The notes: generated by a model from the sequence alone, not told the origin. DNA of 64,000 nt from JAHEYG01 sp040403535 (GCA_040403535.1 JBBAKL010000008.1:1-64000), one strand, 5' to 3'. Shown: positions 36,338-46,081, counted from the first letter of the stretch. Numbers and translations: made by a program.

Positions 36338-36370
36338 CAAAGATAAGCCTATTTTACGCGAAAACTCCAA
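36338..36370 (-). promoter_or_regulatory. Promoter of rimO: TTG - 22 bases - TATCTTTG
   Basis: Read on the minus strand, TTG at 36370-36368 and TATCTTTG at 36345-36338 match Bacteroidota -33/-7 elements. The box lies 7 bases before the ATG at 36330. Confidence 0.58.
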
Positions 36371-36470
36371 TATTATGTATTTATTAAAGTAGGCTGAACC
36401 CATGGCGACATAAATCAGGTAGCACAATTGAATTAAAAAACATAAATTTAACCTGTAAACAAATGTCCAG

Positions 36471-37505
36471 TTGGCCAAGAAAAGTCACATAGGAGAATTC
36501 TTTAAGCATAACCCTCGGTTTTGGGTTCCAATTCTGGTATTAATCGCATTGATTGTTGTTGGAACAGTGGGGTATATGCTGATTGACTCCTATACCTTTT
36601 TTAATGCCTTTTACATGACCATTATTACTATTGCCACCGTTGGTTATGGAGAAATTCAGGAATTGTCGACCGCAGGACGGATGTTTACGGTATTTTTAAT
36701 CATCACAAGTTTTGGTACATTTGCTTATGCGGTAACAGCCATTACTCGATTTGTAATTGATGGTGAGTTTAACGAGTTTTTTAAAAATAAGAAATTGAAC
36801 GACGCAATTGATAAACTACACGGACACGTAATCATATGTGGTTATGGTCGTAATGGCCGTCAGGCAGCCCATGTTCTTAAAAAACATCATCGCCGCTTTG
36901 TTGTTATTGAAAACAGCAATCAGGTTACCGGAAGCATTACTCATAAGTTCAGCGAACTTGTTATTAATGGCGATTCTACTAAAGACGAAATACTCTTAAA
37001 GGCTGGAATTATGCGCGCTGCAGCACTGATTACTACTTTACCAATAGATGCTGATAACTTATTTATTGTGTTAACGGCGCGAAATTTAAATCCCAGATTA
37101 ACTATTATCTCTCGTGCAAGTGACGATAATTCGGATACTAAATTAAAGATTGCGGGTGCCAATAATGTGATCATGCCCGACAGAGTAGGTGGTGCGCATA
37201 TGGCCTCATTAGTAATGAAGCCCGATGTGATGGAGTTCATTGACATTATTACAGCCGAAGGTGGTGATAATATTAATCTGGAGGAAATATCATTCGATAA
37301 GTTCTCGGATGGCATGAACAATAAAACGTTAAAAGACCTGGAAATAAGAAATAAATCGGGTGCTAACATTATCGGTTTTAAAACAGCAATGGGTGAATAC
37401 GTTGTAAATCCAAGTGCCGACACAAAAATTATTCCGCATTCCAAAATATTTGTTTTAGGTACCCCTGAGCAAATCCGAAAACTAAAAGAAATACTTCAGT
37501 TTTAA
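36471..37505 (+). CDS. Potassium channel with RCK domain (TrkA-N/TrkA-C)
   Basis: The 344-residue protein has two membrane helices (residues 17-38 and 70-92) around the selectivity filter TVGYGE (56-61). A Rossmann RCK domain starts with VIICGYGRNGR (near 120-130), and a TrkA-C domain forms the last 90 residues. This is the MthK-like plan: a tetrameric K+ channel gated by ligand bound to RCK domains in the cytoplasm. The start is TTG 36471; no better in-frame codon is seen. The next gene starts in its stop codon (TAATG). Confidence 0.92.
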   Translation: MAKKSHIGEFFKHNPRFWVPILVLIALIVVGTVGYMLIDSYTFFNAFYMTIITIATVGYGEIQELSTAGRMFTVFLIITSFGTFAYAVTAITRFVIDGEFNEFFKNKKLNDAIDKLHGHVIICGYGRNGRQAAHVLKKHHRRFVVIENSNQVTGSITHKFSELVINGDSTKDEILLKAGIMRAAALITTLPIDADNLFIVLTARNLNPRLTIISRASDDNSDTKLKIAGANNVIMPDRVGGAHMASLVMKPDVMEFIDIITAEGGDNINLEEISFDKFSDGMNNKTLKDLEIRNKSGANIIGFKTAMGEYVVNPSADTKIIPHSKIFVLGTPEQIRKLKEILQF

Positions 37506-38428
37506 TGAAAATTTTAATTACAGGGTCTAATGGCTTATTAGGCCAGAAATTAGTTTATAAACTCAAGCAAAAATCTAACGTAACATTAATTGCAACGGCG
37601 CGAGGCGAAAACCGCCTGGTGGATAAATCCGGTTACACTTACGATTCACTTGACATCACTGATTATAACAATGTAAAATCTGTTTTTGAAAAACATAAAC
37701 CGGATGTTATTATTAATACGGCAGCCATGACCAATGTGGATGCCTGTGAAACGGATCGCGATGGTGCGTTATTGATGAACGCAACATCTGTTGAACACCA
37801 GATAAAAGTGTTGGAGAGTTTGCAAAATGAAAATTATAAACCGCACTTTATCCATTTATCCACCGATTTTATTTTTGACGGAACACATGGCCCGTTAACA
37901 GAAGAGGAAAAGCCAAATCCGTTAAGTTATTATGCCGAAACAAAATTAAAAGCCGAGCAAATTGTAGAAGCCAGTAAATTAAAATGGGCTATGGCGCGTA
38001 CAGTACTTGTATATGGTATTGTTGATAATATGAGCCGAAGCAATATTGTTTTATGGGTAAAACAAAATTTGGAGCAAGGCAAAAAAATAAATGTAGTTGA
38101 TGATCAGTTCCGCACACCAACCTTAGCCGAGGATTTAGCCGACGGATGTATTTTAATTGCGGAAAAAGGAGCCACCGGTATTTTTAATATTTCCGGAAAA
38201 GACTTCATGAGTATATTGGAATTAGCACAGAAGGTGGCGGATTACTATAAGCTCGATAAAAAATTAATCAACCCATCTAAATCAGCCGATATTAAACAAC
38301 CGGCTAAACGTCCGCCGCGTACAGGATTTATTATTGATAAGGCACGAAACGTTTTAGGATATAATCCGCATAGTTTTGAAGAAGGCATTAAATTAATGGA
38401 AGAACAAATTGCGAAAATGGGGAAATAA
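37505..38428 (+). CDS. RmlD-like dTDP-4-dehydrorhamnose reductase family protein
   Basis: The 307-residue protein begins MKILITGSNGLLGQ, the Rossmann loop, and has DVIINTAAMTNVDACE, STDFIFDG and the catalytic YYAETK (YxxxK), all typical of the RmlD branch. RmlD makes dTDP-L-rhamnose. Here no rmlA, rmlB or rmlC is close, so it may act on another substrate such as a different nucleotide sugar. It is coupled to the K+ channel gene by a 1-base overlap; the two genes have no known joint role. Confidence 0.85.
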   Translation: MKILITGSNGLLGQKLVYKLKQKSNVTLIATARGENRLVDKSGYTYDSLDITDYNNVKSVFEKHKPDVIINTAAMTNVDACETDRDGALLMNATSVEHQIKVLESLQNENYKPHFIHLSTDFIFDGTHGPLTEEEKPNPLSYYAETKLKAEQIVEASKLKWAMARTVLVYGIVDNMSRSNIVLWVKQNLEQGKKINVVDDQFRTPTLAEDLADGCILIAEKGATGIFNISGKDFMSILELAQKVADYYKLDKKLINPSKSADIKQPAKRPPRTGFIIDKARNVLGYNPHSFEEGIKLMEEQIAKMGK

Positions 38429-38842
38429 TTATTCCACAAATCTTTCTTTTATTTTAGGAGTCATAACTTCACAATATTCCGTCGTACCAAACCAGGTGAT
38501 GCGGTTTTTAGCAATGTAATCATAAACAAAATCGCGGATAAAAGGAGGCACAATTAAAAATACAGCCATCAGCGGCCACAAGTATTTTAGCCGTAAGCAC
38601 AATCTTAACGCCGCGCCTGATTTTGTGTAAACTTTGTTGTTATGGATGTATACAATGCTATCGGTTTTAATGTTGAATTTGTTTAGTTGTGATTTAGCAA
38701 ATTCAGACTGAAGAGGAGAAAAAATTAAATCATGTTTTCTTTCTTTTTTTAACAGAAACTTTACACTGCGGTTGCATAAGCCGCAAACGCCATCAAACAA
38801 TACTACATCTTTATTTCCGGTAGGCAACACCATAAGGGTCAA
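38429..38842 (-). CDS. DCC family thiol-disulfide oxidoreductase-like protein (DUF393)
   Basis: The 137-residue protein has the family motif DGVCGLCN with Cys20 and Cys23 near the start, and the ending WFG typical of the DCC family. A hydrophobic stretch near residues 90-108 may be a membrane-associated helix. DCC proteins are predicted thioredoxin-like oxidoreductases with poorly known targets. The start overlaps the propeller gene by 32 bases; an internal ATG 9 bases later gives a similar product. It is the last gene of a three-gene operon. Confidence 0.87.
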   Translation of the reverse strand: MTLMVLPTGNKDVVLFDGVCGLCNRSVKFLLKKERKHDLIFSPLQSEFAKSQLNKFNIKTDSIVYIHNNKVYTKSGAALRLCLRLKYLWPLMAVFLIVPPFIRDFVYDYIAKNRITWFGTTEYCEVMTPKIKERFVE

Positions 38843-40238
38843 CCGATACTTCGGTTTTTTTCTTTAATACCTGCAAAGTTGTTAAGTCAATAAAGCTGAT
38901 AAATCCGTTTCTTCCTGAACACATGGCAGTGTGGTGTGGGGCAGGACCGTTAGAATAAATGTTTCTGCTGGCTACGTATATTAATTTTTTACTTTCATCT
39001 ATTGCTATGCCATGCGGCAATGCGCCAACTTTAATATTCTGATGGGCATAGGTATTTATGTCAATCACTTCAACGCTTCCCTTAGCGCCTCCTGTTGTGT
39101 CTAACTCGCAGGTAACAAACAAGCGGTTAGATGTAGGATGCAGTGCCATTTCCAGAGGATAATTACCTGTTGGGACAACCTGAACAATGCTTTTTGTAGC
39201 GATGTCTAAAACCCGTATTTCGTTTGACTTTTGACACGTAATATAAAACTTGCTTTTATCGGGCGATAATAATATCTCATGAGGGTCAAGAGAACTCACT
39301 CCGCTTACAGGTAATCCGTTTAAACTGATGAAATCGGTATTATTAAATGCGGTATCGAGTTTAAACAAATAATTTCCATACTGGGCTGTAACATAAATGG
39401 TATCGTTTGTTCCGTTTAATGCCACGCCGTGTGCTTGTGTATATCCTCCGAAGTTACGAATCAGTTTCATTTGTGTTAAATCTACTGATGCAATTCGTCC
39501 GTTAGCCGACCAGGCTACACAAAATGCTTTTTTACTGTCATCAGTAATAATTAAAGTATTCCAGTCGTAATTGCTGCCTAAGCTAACACTGCCAACTAAT
39601 TTATCATCGCTGCAACTGAATTTTTGCAAAATGTTATTATTGGTAAAAACTACATACCAGTAGTTGCCATCAGGAGATACTTTAATCATGTGAGGCGATT
39701 CTATTACATTAGGATCGTTGCCTACATCAATATATCTTATTGGTAATTGTGTTTCGCTGTCAAATACAGTCACCACGTCACAACCCTGATTGATAACATA
39801 CAATTTTTTTCTGCCCGGATTTTCACTCCACTTTATTTTTCCATTAATGTCGGGAGCACCCTCGTCAATCCAATTTTTAATCGTTAAAACTTCCTCTCGC
39901 GTCAGTTTGGTATTATTGACGGGCATGGTAGGTAAATTAACAGGACCTAAATCTGCATAGGTGTTAATGAAATAGCAAAGTGATGAAAAGCGGCTGCTAA
40001 ACGGAATGATTGGAGAGCCGGAGCTGCTGCCCTTAAATAAATTTTCCCAGGTAGAAAGATTCAAACCGTTTGCTGCAGGGTAACTGATGTCGTTATGGCA
40101 TCCGGAGGTTGCACATTGATTAACCATTATCTTTCCAACTTCATTGGGATAATTACCATAAATGGAAAGTCCTTTATCTTTTAAACAAGAGGTAAAAAAT
40201 AATCCAATGCTAATTAATATGTATAAGGAATAACGCAT
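38811..40238 (-). CDS. Lipoprotein with c-type cytochrome motif and YVTN-type beta-propeller
   Basis: The 475-residue protein has a lipoprotein signal (FTSC, Cys18) and a heme-like motif Cys42-x4-Cys47-His48 (CATSGCH), which is common in planctomycete-type cytochromes. The line IKNWIDEGAPD recalls the end of the small cytochrome protein at 19907. A seven-bladed YncE/YVTN-like propeller follows from about residue 140, with blades such as MIKVSPDGNYWYVVF and LYVINQGCDVVTVFDSE. It is probably a lipid-anchored surface or periplasmic redox protein. It shares one base with the upstream VCBS gene and overlaps the downstream DCC gene. Confidence 0.85.
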   Translation of the reverse strand: MRYSLYILISIGLFFTSCLKDKGLSIYGNYPNEVGKIMVNQCATSGCHNDISYPAANGLNLSTWENLFKGSSSGSPIIPFSSRFSSLCYFINTYADLGPVNLPTMPVNNTKLTREEVLTIKNWIDEGAPDINGKIKWSENPGRKKLYVINQGCDVVTVFDSETQLPIRYIDVGNDPNVIESPHMIKVSPDGNYWYVVFTNNNILQKFSCSDDKLVGSVSLGSNYDWNTLIITDDSKKAFCVAWSANGRIASVDLTQMKLIRNFGGYTQAHGVALNGTNDTIYVTAQYGNYLFKLDTAFNNTDFISLNGLPVSGVSSLDPHEILLSPDKSKFYITCQKSNEIRVLDIATKSIVQVVPTGNYPLEMALHPTSNRLFVTCELDTTGGAKGSVEVIDINTYAHQNIKVGALPHGIAIDESKKLIYVASRNIYSNGPAPHHTAMCSGRNGFISFIDLTTLQVLKKKTEVSVDPYGVAYRK

Positions 40239-42487
40239 TACTCTATCACAATTTTTTTATAAAACTGTTTGGTATAATTGTTTTCAGTTATTATCAGATT
40301 TAATAAATATATTCCTTTAGCGAAAGTCTTAATCTCAATTCTGTTTAACCCTGATGCCGAATTCTGAAAATACACTTCTTCACCAACCAAATTGTATAAT
40401 TTTATTTTTAACTGCAGCGCATCGTTTCTCAAATAGCGAATATTTAACACATCGGAAGTGGGATTAGGAAAAACATTAAAATAGTCGTCAGCCGATTCTG
40501 CTGCGTATTCGTGAATTCCAATTGCGTTTTTTGAAGAGAAGAAGGATAATCCCCCTGAATAATTGCCAATAATTAAGTCACGTTTACCATCGTTATTAAT
40601 GTCGGTGTATTGTACGGAGCTTTGCACACCTTCGTAAATTTTATTTACGTTGGTGTCTATGCGATTAAAATTCCCGCTTAAGTTACCATCGATATTGTCG
40701 TAATAATAGATTCTGCCATTCATGGAGCCACATAATAATTTATAAGTTCCGCCATCGTCGTACATAAAAGGGAAGCAGCTTCCAAACAAATAAACGGAAG
40801 GATTACCACGTACATTTACATTACCAAATGTGCTGGTAACATTTACAAATGAAGGCGATGTTGCAGTGCCATTGTTTCTGTAATAAGCCAATCGACCATT
40901 GCGTAAACCAATTATTAAATCCAGTAAACCGTCGCGATCAACATCAATTAACTGCGGACAAGCATCAGATGAAACAGTGGTTATTCCAAAATAATTGTAT
41001 TTGAAATTACTGAAGTTACATACGTTGCCGGCTCCTGCTGTGTTTTCAAGCCAATGAATTTTTCCATAGCTATCACCCAGAATCATATCCTTGTCACCAT
41101 CATTGTCAATATCGCCTATAGTAGGAACTAAACCATACATATTGTAGGTAGTGTAAGTAGATATGGAGCCATAATCGCGGGAAATTAATGAGTAGGAGGG
41201 CTGGCTTAAGGTTCCGGTGTTTTTATAAAGCGTCAGACGGGTTCGGTTAAATCCGTTTATGTAATAGCCGTTATTGCCAATAAGCAAGTCTAATAATCCA
41301 TCGTTATCGTAATCGAATAATGTAGGATAGGAACCTTCGCCAACATCAATCATCTCATCTTGAAGAAAATTATTTTTCACAAACTGATAATCGTTTGTGA
41401 CTGTGCCAATGTTTTTATAATAGTGTACACTCGTAAAGTTCTCTGCATTTGCGCCATTCGGGCTTGCAATTAAATCTTTCTTTCCGTCATTGTCAACATC
41501 AATATTATACGTGCACGGGAAAACGCCCAGTTTAATGGTTTGTGTATTGGCTTTAGCAGGAAAATTCGGGTAAAGTATGGTAGTATCGGTTATATGTGCG
41601 TTAGTGCTACTGCCTCCATTATCCATATAGATAACATGCTGACAGGAAATGTCGCCAAGAAGAATGTCCTGATCACCATCGTTATCTCTGTCAAAACACA
41701 TAATGCATGATCCGGAGTGCATTACTTTATCAGTAGAGTTTAGAGCGGCCTGTTCAAATAAACGGGGAAACGGACAATCAAAAAGATTCACCGAACAACT
41801 GCTTTCACTAATATCCCCCCAGCAGTAATCTACCATGTCAAAAACTAAGCTGTCGCTATGACCATACAATTCTTTACTTTGATTTTGATGGTACTCCATT
41901 TTAAATCCGGTTGAACTGAACGTAAGAATATCCACATCGCCATCATTGTCTATGTCTGCAAATCCGGGAATAGATTGGGGGCTTGAATAAATATTTCCAA
42001 TTAAAGGCGAACCTGTCGGATTAAAATCGGAGCGTAGCCTGAATTTTTCTAATTGAAAACTTAAATTCCCTGGTGTGGAAGTGTTTTTAAAAACTTTAAT
42101 TCCGCCGATTACATAAGTGAATAAATCTTCTTTGCCATCATTGTTGTAGTCATAAAAAAACACCCAGCTATCAACCGAAGGAAATTTAGTTGTATAGTCA
42201 AATGTACTCCTATAAATAGCTTGCCCGCTGGCACTTTCGTTAATGAAGCAACGAAAAATACCGTATTCAAATGAATTAACTTTATCAAAAATCACAAGAT
42301 CTTTTTTGTTATCTCCATTCAAATCCATTTTAGCGAATTCACAAAAATTAAGTCCGCCTGCCCATGGGGATTTTAGCAACTTGCCGTTTTCATTAACCGT
42401 AATGGTATCTCTGCCAACCGGTAATTGAGCATAGAGCGTGGAAAAACTAAAGCACATTAATAGCACTATGAAATAGAGCATTCGCAT
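40238..42487 (-). CDS. FG-GAP/VCBS-repeat secreted protein with T9SS type A domain
   Basis: The 749-residue protein has a signal peptide (MRMLYFIVLLMCFSFSTLYAQ) and about nine calcium-binding-like repeats of the form DxDNDGxxDL, such as DYNNDGKEDLF and DIDNDGDVDIL. These suggest a beta-propeller stabilised by Ca2+, seen in adhesins and enzymes. A type A sorting domain ends the chain (VFPNPTSDVLNIRYL, AKGIYLLNLI). The start may be ATG 42487 or the next ATG (42481). It leads an operon with the cytochrome-propeller lipoprotein and DCC protein. The role is unknown. Confidence 0.88.
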   Translation of the reverse strand: MRMLYFIVLLMCFSFSTLYAQLPVGRDTITVNENGKLLKSPWAGGLNFCEFAKMDLNGDNKKDLVIFDKVNSFEYGIFRCFINESASGQAIYRSTFDYTTKFPSVDSWVFFYDYNNDGKEDLFTYVIGGIKVFKNTSTPGNLSFQLEKFRLRSDFNPTGSPLIGNIYSSPQSIPGFADIDNDGDVDILTFSSTGFKMEYHQNQSKELYGHSDSLVFDMVDYCWGDISESSCSVNLFDCPFPRLFEQAALNSTDKVMHSGSCIMCFDRDNDGDQDILLGDISCQHVIYMDNGGSSTNAHITDTTILYPNFPAKANTQTIKLGVFPCTYNIDVDNDGKKDLIASPNGANAENFTSVHYYKNIGTVTNDYQFVKNNFLQDEMIDVGEGSYPTLFDYDNDGLLDLLIGNNGYYINGFNRTRLTLYKNTGTLSQPSYSLISRDYGSISTYTTYNMYGLVPTIGDIDNDGDKDMILGDSYGKIHWLENTAGAGNVCNFSNFKYNYFGITTVSSDACPQLIDVDRDGLLDLIIGLRNGRLAYYRNNGTATSPSFVNVTSTFGNVNVRGNPSVYLFGSCFPFMYDDGGTYKLLCGSMNGRIYYYDNIDGNLSGNFNRIDTNVNKIYEGVQSSVQYTDINNDGKRDLIIGNYSGGLSFFSSKNAIGIHEYAAESADDYFNVFPNPTSDVLNIRYLRNDALQLKIKLYNLVGEEVYFQNSASGLNRIEIKTFAKGIYLLNLIITENNYTKQFYKKIVIE

Positions 42488-42492
42488 TTATA

Positions 42493-42500
42493 CAAATTTA
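42493..42500 (-). promoter_or_regulatory. Candidate -7 box TAAATTTG of the VCBS operon
   Basis: Exact TAnnTTTG match on the minus strand, only 5 bases before the ATG at 42487. Use of this box would give a leaderless or near-leaderless message, or favour the ATG at 42481. Confidence 0.45.
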
Positions 42501-42573
42501 CATGATGAATATTCAAAACCCTAATAATCCCTAAATTAATGGCTCTATTCACTCATTGATTCACATTTCCGAT

Positions 42574-42581
42574 TATTTTTG
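42574..42581 (+). promoter_or_regulatory. Candidate -7 box TATTTTTG
   Basis: Exact TAnnTTTG match upstream of the PKD-rich gene. A TTG lies at 42556-42558, 15 bases before it, slightly closer than usual. It fits a start of translation at 42608. Confidence 0.5.
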
Positions 42582-42607
42582 CTAACTTTATTAGTCAAAC
42601 TGTAACG

Positions 42608-44815
42608 CTGAAAAAGGGTTTAAAATATTTATTAGGCTGGCTGTTTTTCTTGCTGTTTTCATTGCAATTAAAGGCAACCCACATTGTAGGTGGCGAAATC
42701 TATTACGACTATCTTGGTAACAATAACTATAAAGTTACTTTAAGAATTTACCGTGATTGTATTAATGGTTTAGCACCGTTCGATAATCCGGCTTTTTTAA
42801 CAGTTTACGATGCTTCCAATCTTGTTGTTACTACCCGAAGTTTAACCCTTTTAAGTGTAACCCCTGTACCGCCTTCTATTAATAACCCTTGTATTCAAAC
42901 ACCTAATAGCGTTTGTGTAGAGGAAGGTTTATATGAAGAGATAATTAATTTGCCTCCAAAAACAGGCGGTTATTATTTGGTTTATCAGCGTTGTTGCCGA
43001 AATAACACCATATTAAACCTAATCAATCCGGGTTCAGTTGGCGCCACCTATTGGGAGCATATTCCAGGTCCGGAAGTCGTAGTTCAGAACAGTTCACCGC
43101 GTTTTAAAAAATTTCCGCCAATTTTTATTTGTAATGGTATACCAATTAATTTCGATCACTCTGCTTTTGATGCGGATGGTGATTTACTGGTATATTCATT
43201 ATGCAACCCGTTTAACGGCTTGGATAATTGCTGTCCGAGTGTTGGCACTTCTCCTCCTCAAAATTGTTCGAGTCCGCCAACGGCTTGCCCAATGGTAAAT
43301 ACACCACCGCCTTATGTTTCCGTTCCGTTTCAACCACCGTATTCGGGAGCATACCCTTTATCTTCTTCGCCGGCTATTAATGTTAACCCTACCACAGGAT
43401 TTTTAAGCGGGACTCCTGATATCAATGGGCAATGGGTTGTAGGGGTATGTGTTCAGGAATTCAGAAACAATGTGTTAATTGGAACACATCACCGCGATTT
43501 TCAATTTAATGTGGTGAGCTGTGTGGTGACCGTTGTAAGCGCTATTCAGGATCAGGTTCAGCCTTGTTCGGGTTATACGGTTAATTTTGTAAATCAAAGT
43601 TTTGGCGGAACCAATTTTCACTGGGATTTTGGAGTTAATTCGTTAACGAATGATACTTCTAATCTTGTTAATCCTACATATGTTTATCAGGATACGGGAA
43701 AGTATACGGTAACTTTAATGGCTAATCCGGGGAAGCCATGTGCTGATACGATTCAGAAAACATTTTATGTGTATCCGGTTTTAACACCTTCGTTTACTGC
43801 ACCAGGCGATCAATGTATAACAGGTAATAGTTTTACTTATTCGGTGGGAGGAACATACGCTCCTTACTCTACATTTAACTGGAATTTTGGTTCTAGTGCA
43901 ATCCCGGCGGTTTCCACTTCTTCCAATCCAACCGGGGTTTCTTATTCAGCTCCAGGCTCGTATCCCGTCACAGTTACTGTGAAACAACGTATCTGCACAA
44001 AAACAATGACCGATACAATTGCTGTCTTCCCAAAACCACAAGCGTCTTTCATTACGGATTCTTTGCAGGAATGTGATCCCGCTATTGTAACCTTTTCAAA
44101 TACCAGTATAGTCGGACCATCAGTAAGTTATTTGTGGCAATTCAGTAATGGCCAATCAACAACATCACCTAATCCAACTTATACTTTTTCTCCAGCAGGG
44201 GTTTATGATGTGACTTTAACGGTTATATCCAATAATGGCTGTGTGGATACTAGCAAGTTTGTTGTGCCGGGTATGGTAACGGTTAATGTTAGGCCGCAAG
44301 CCGGATTTTCATTTTTACCAACTAACACCACTATTTTTGAACCTAATATTTATTTTTTTGATGAAAGTCAGAACTCAACAAGTTGGTATTATACATTTGG
44401 TGATGGTGCTTCTTCTACAATGGTTAACCCTTCACACGAATATGCTAACTGGGGAAAATTTCAGGTAGTACAAACGGTAGTAAATGGATTTGGTTGTCCG
44501 GATACTGCTGTGCGATACGTTACAATTTTACCTGAATTTCGTTTCTGGATTCCAAACAGTTTTACGCCTGACAAAACAGAAGGACTGAATGATGTATTTA
44601 TGCCAATAGTATTTGGGGTGGAAGAATATAAGTTTGATATTTATGACCGTTGGGGCGAAAAAATATTTTCCACAACAGATACAACTTCCGGATGGGATGG
44701 AACATACAAGGGTAAACTTTGTCAGCAAGATGTGTATGTATACATGATCACTTTCTTGAATCAAGTTACCAATCGCGACGAGTATCATTACGGTCACGTT
44801 ACACTGCTTCGATAG
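42608..44815 (+). CDS. PKD-domain surface protein with T9SS type B C-terminus (probable CTG start)
   Basis: The open frame from TTG 42650 lacks a charged signal-peptide start. Extending it upstream in frame gives CTG 42608 followed by KKGLKYLLGWLFFLLFSLQLKA, a complete signal peptide, so a CTG start is proposed (735 residues). The mature N-terminus THIVGGEIYYDYLG is typical of gliding-associated Bacteroidota surface proteins. Several PKD domains follow (for example FHWDFG, NWNFGSS, YTFGDGAS). The type B sorting domain has FTPDKTEGLNDVF and DRWGEK. The protein is probably an adhesin or gliding-related. It overlaps the convergent GT87-like gene by 17 bases. Confidence 0.87.
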   Translation: MKKGLKYLLGWLFFLLFSLQLKATHIVGGEIYYDYLGNNNYKVTLRIYRDCINGLAPFDNPAFLTVYDASNLVVTTRSLTLLSVTPVPPSINNPCIQTPNSVCVEEGLYEEIINLPPKTGGYYLVYQRCCRNNTILNLINPGSVGATYWEHIPGPEVVVQNSSPRFKKFPPIFICNGIPINFDHSAFDADGDLLVYSLCNPFNGLDNCCPSVGTSPPQNCSSPPTACPMVNTPPPYVSVPFQPPYSGAYPLSSSPAINVNPTTGFLSGTPDINGQWVVGVCVQEFRNNVLIGTHHRDFQFNVVSCVVTVVSAIQDQVQPCSGYTVNFVNQSFGGTNFHWDFGVNSLTNDTSNLVNPTYVYQDTGKYTVTLMANPGKPCADTIQKTFYVYPVLTPSFTAPGDQCITGNSFTYSVGGTYAPYSTFNWNFGSSAIPAVSTSSNPTGVSYSAPGSYPVTVTVKQRICTKTMTDTIAVFPKPQASFITDSLQECDPAIVTFSNTSIVGPSVSYLWQFSNGQSTTSPNPTYTFSPAGVYDVTLTVISNNGCVDTSKFVVPGMVTVNVRPQAGFSFLPTNTTIFEPNIYFFDESQNSTSWYYTFGDGASSTMVNPSHEYANWGKFQVVQTVVNGFGCPDTAVRYVTILPEFRFWIPNSFTPDKTEGLNDVFMPIVFGVEEYKFDIYDRWGEKIFSTTDTTSGWDGTYKGKLCQQDVYVYMITFLNQVTNRDEYHYGHVTLLR

Positions 44816-46049
44816 AATTTTCTTTTTCAACAGGATTGCATAAAGCCATTAGAACAATGAGAAGTAATGCGCCGTATGTTAGTATTTTGTAATGCTCGTA
44901 ATAGTTATTAAATGCTCCTAAGATCATTTTTAAGTTACTGATAAAATAAATCAGAGTAAGTGTTGCGGCAATACAGCGTTGCTTAATTAATGATAATTTG
45001 TTTTTGTTGGTTATTAAATAGTGAAGGCAAAACACAAATGCAGGACAAATAAAAAGAAAAGCATAATGCTGCTGATGCGGAAAGATTAAGGGTATAAGTA
45101 AAAGCAAATAACTTATTTCCCGGAAACGGTGAATAAAACCTGAAGGTTTTTTAAAGGGAAATGAACGGAGGAAGTAAAGAGTGAAGCTGATTAAAATTAA
45201 TCGGACAATATTTAGAATTAAACTAAGATTTCCGATACTGATATCTGCAATGTTTCTTTTATTCGAAAGGGCGTACACGTCGTTGGCATTTTCAACCAAT
45301 AATGTGGCCAATAATGTTGAAAGACCATGAAAGCTTCTTTCTTCTGTATCGAGAATATGAGTAGCATTAAATGGATTAATGAGATGTGCCCAGGTTTTAA
45401 TAAGAGTGAGATTGTATTCCCAGCCAATTATTAAGCCGGGAGAAAAAAGCAGTATTAAATAAAAAATTAAAGTAAGGGAAGCTGCTTTGAAAAAGCCTCT
45501 GTATATTAAATATGGGATAAAAACAATGGGAAGAAGTTTAATGTTAATTCCTAAAGCCAGTAAAAGGGATCCGGGTATGGTTTTGTTTGCAAAAATCCAT
45601 TGCAAACCCTGTAATGTAAGAAAGAGAATTACAATTGTGATTTGAAGACTATGAATGTTTTCGTGAATGAAACGCAGGGAAAATAAAAAACCGCATACGC
45701 GTAGAAACATCAATTGCTTTTTTGAAAGATTATAAAGCGGTAAAAGATTTTTAATTATTAAGAAAATCTGATAGATAAAAAAAAGATTGAGAACAATCCA
45801 AATCGCATTTGAAAGCTGTTCAGGCAAAAACGTAAGCGGAAAAATAATCAGCGCAAATAGTGTAGAATAAAAATAATGATAGCCGTCGATGTATTTCTTC
45901 TCGAAAATATTTATTTGATCGGGCATATCGGACGATGCCATTAAGAAAATTCTTAAATCACCTTTGTTGGCAGACTCCATCAGGACGTAAATTGCCAAGC
46001 CGATTAATCCGGTAATTAGAATGAGGTATTTTTTAAAATTCGGACTCAT
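44799..46049 (-). CDS. GT87-like (DUF2029) membrane glycosyltransferase
   Basis: The 416-residue protein has about ten or eleven membrane segments. An acidic/aromatic segment EKKYIDGYHYFYSTLF follows the first helix, and the long loop and helices that follow fit polyprenol-phosphate-mannose-dependent transferases of the DUF2029/GT87 class. Such enzymes add mannose or arabinose to envelope glycans outside the inner membrane. The donor and acceptor here are unknown. pntB lies upstream on the same strand, separated by a terminator, so it probably has its own promoter. Confidence 0.75.
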   Translation of the reverse strand: MSPNFKKYLILITGLIGLAIYVLMESANKGDLRIFLMASSDMPDQINIFEKKYIDGYHYFYSTLFALIIFPLTFLPEQLSNAIWIVLNLFFIYQIFLIIKNLLPLYNLSKKQLMFLRVCGFLFSLRFIHENIHSLQITIVILFLTLQGLQWIFANKTIPGSLLLALGINIKLLPIVFIPYLIYRGFFKAASLTLIFYLILLFSPGLIIGWEYNLTLIKTWAHLINPFNATHILDTEERSFHGLSTLLATLLVENANDVYALSNKRNIADISIGNLSLILNIVRLILISFTLYFLRSFPFKKPSGFIHRFREISYLLLLIPLIFPHQQHYAFLFICPAFVFCLHYLITNKNKLSLIKQRCIAATLTLIYFISNLKMILGAFNNYYEHYKILTYGALLLIVLMALCNPVEKENSIEAV

Positions 46050-46053
46050 TAAA

Positions 46054-46076
46054 AAACCCAGGATTAACCTGGGTTT
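46054..46076 (-). terminator. Rho-independent terminator of pntB
   Basis: A 9-bp stem (46054-46062 with 46068-46076) closes a 5-base loop and is followed by TTTTTT on the minus strand. It lies just after the pntB stop and before the GT87-like gene. Confidence 0.82.
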
Positions 46077-46081
46077 AGAAT

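Noticed and set aside
36941..37444. 167-residue open frame opposite the K+ channel gene
   Set aside because: It is antisense to the RCK domain, Ser/Ile-rich in the way of a mirrored frame, and has no start signal.
37505..38428. dTDP-rhamnose operon
   Set aside because: Only the RmlD-like gene is present; rmlA, rmlB and rmlC are not seen in the window, so the pathway assignment is not supported.
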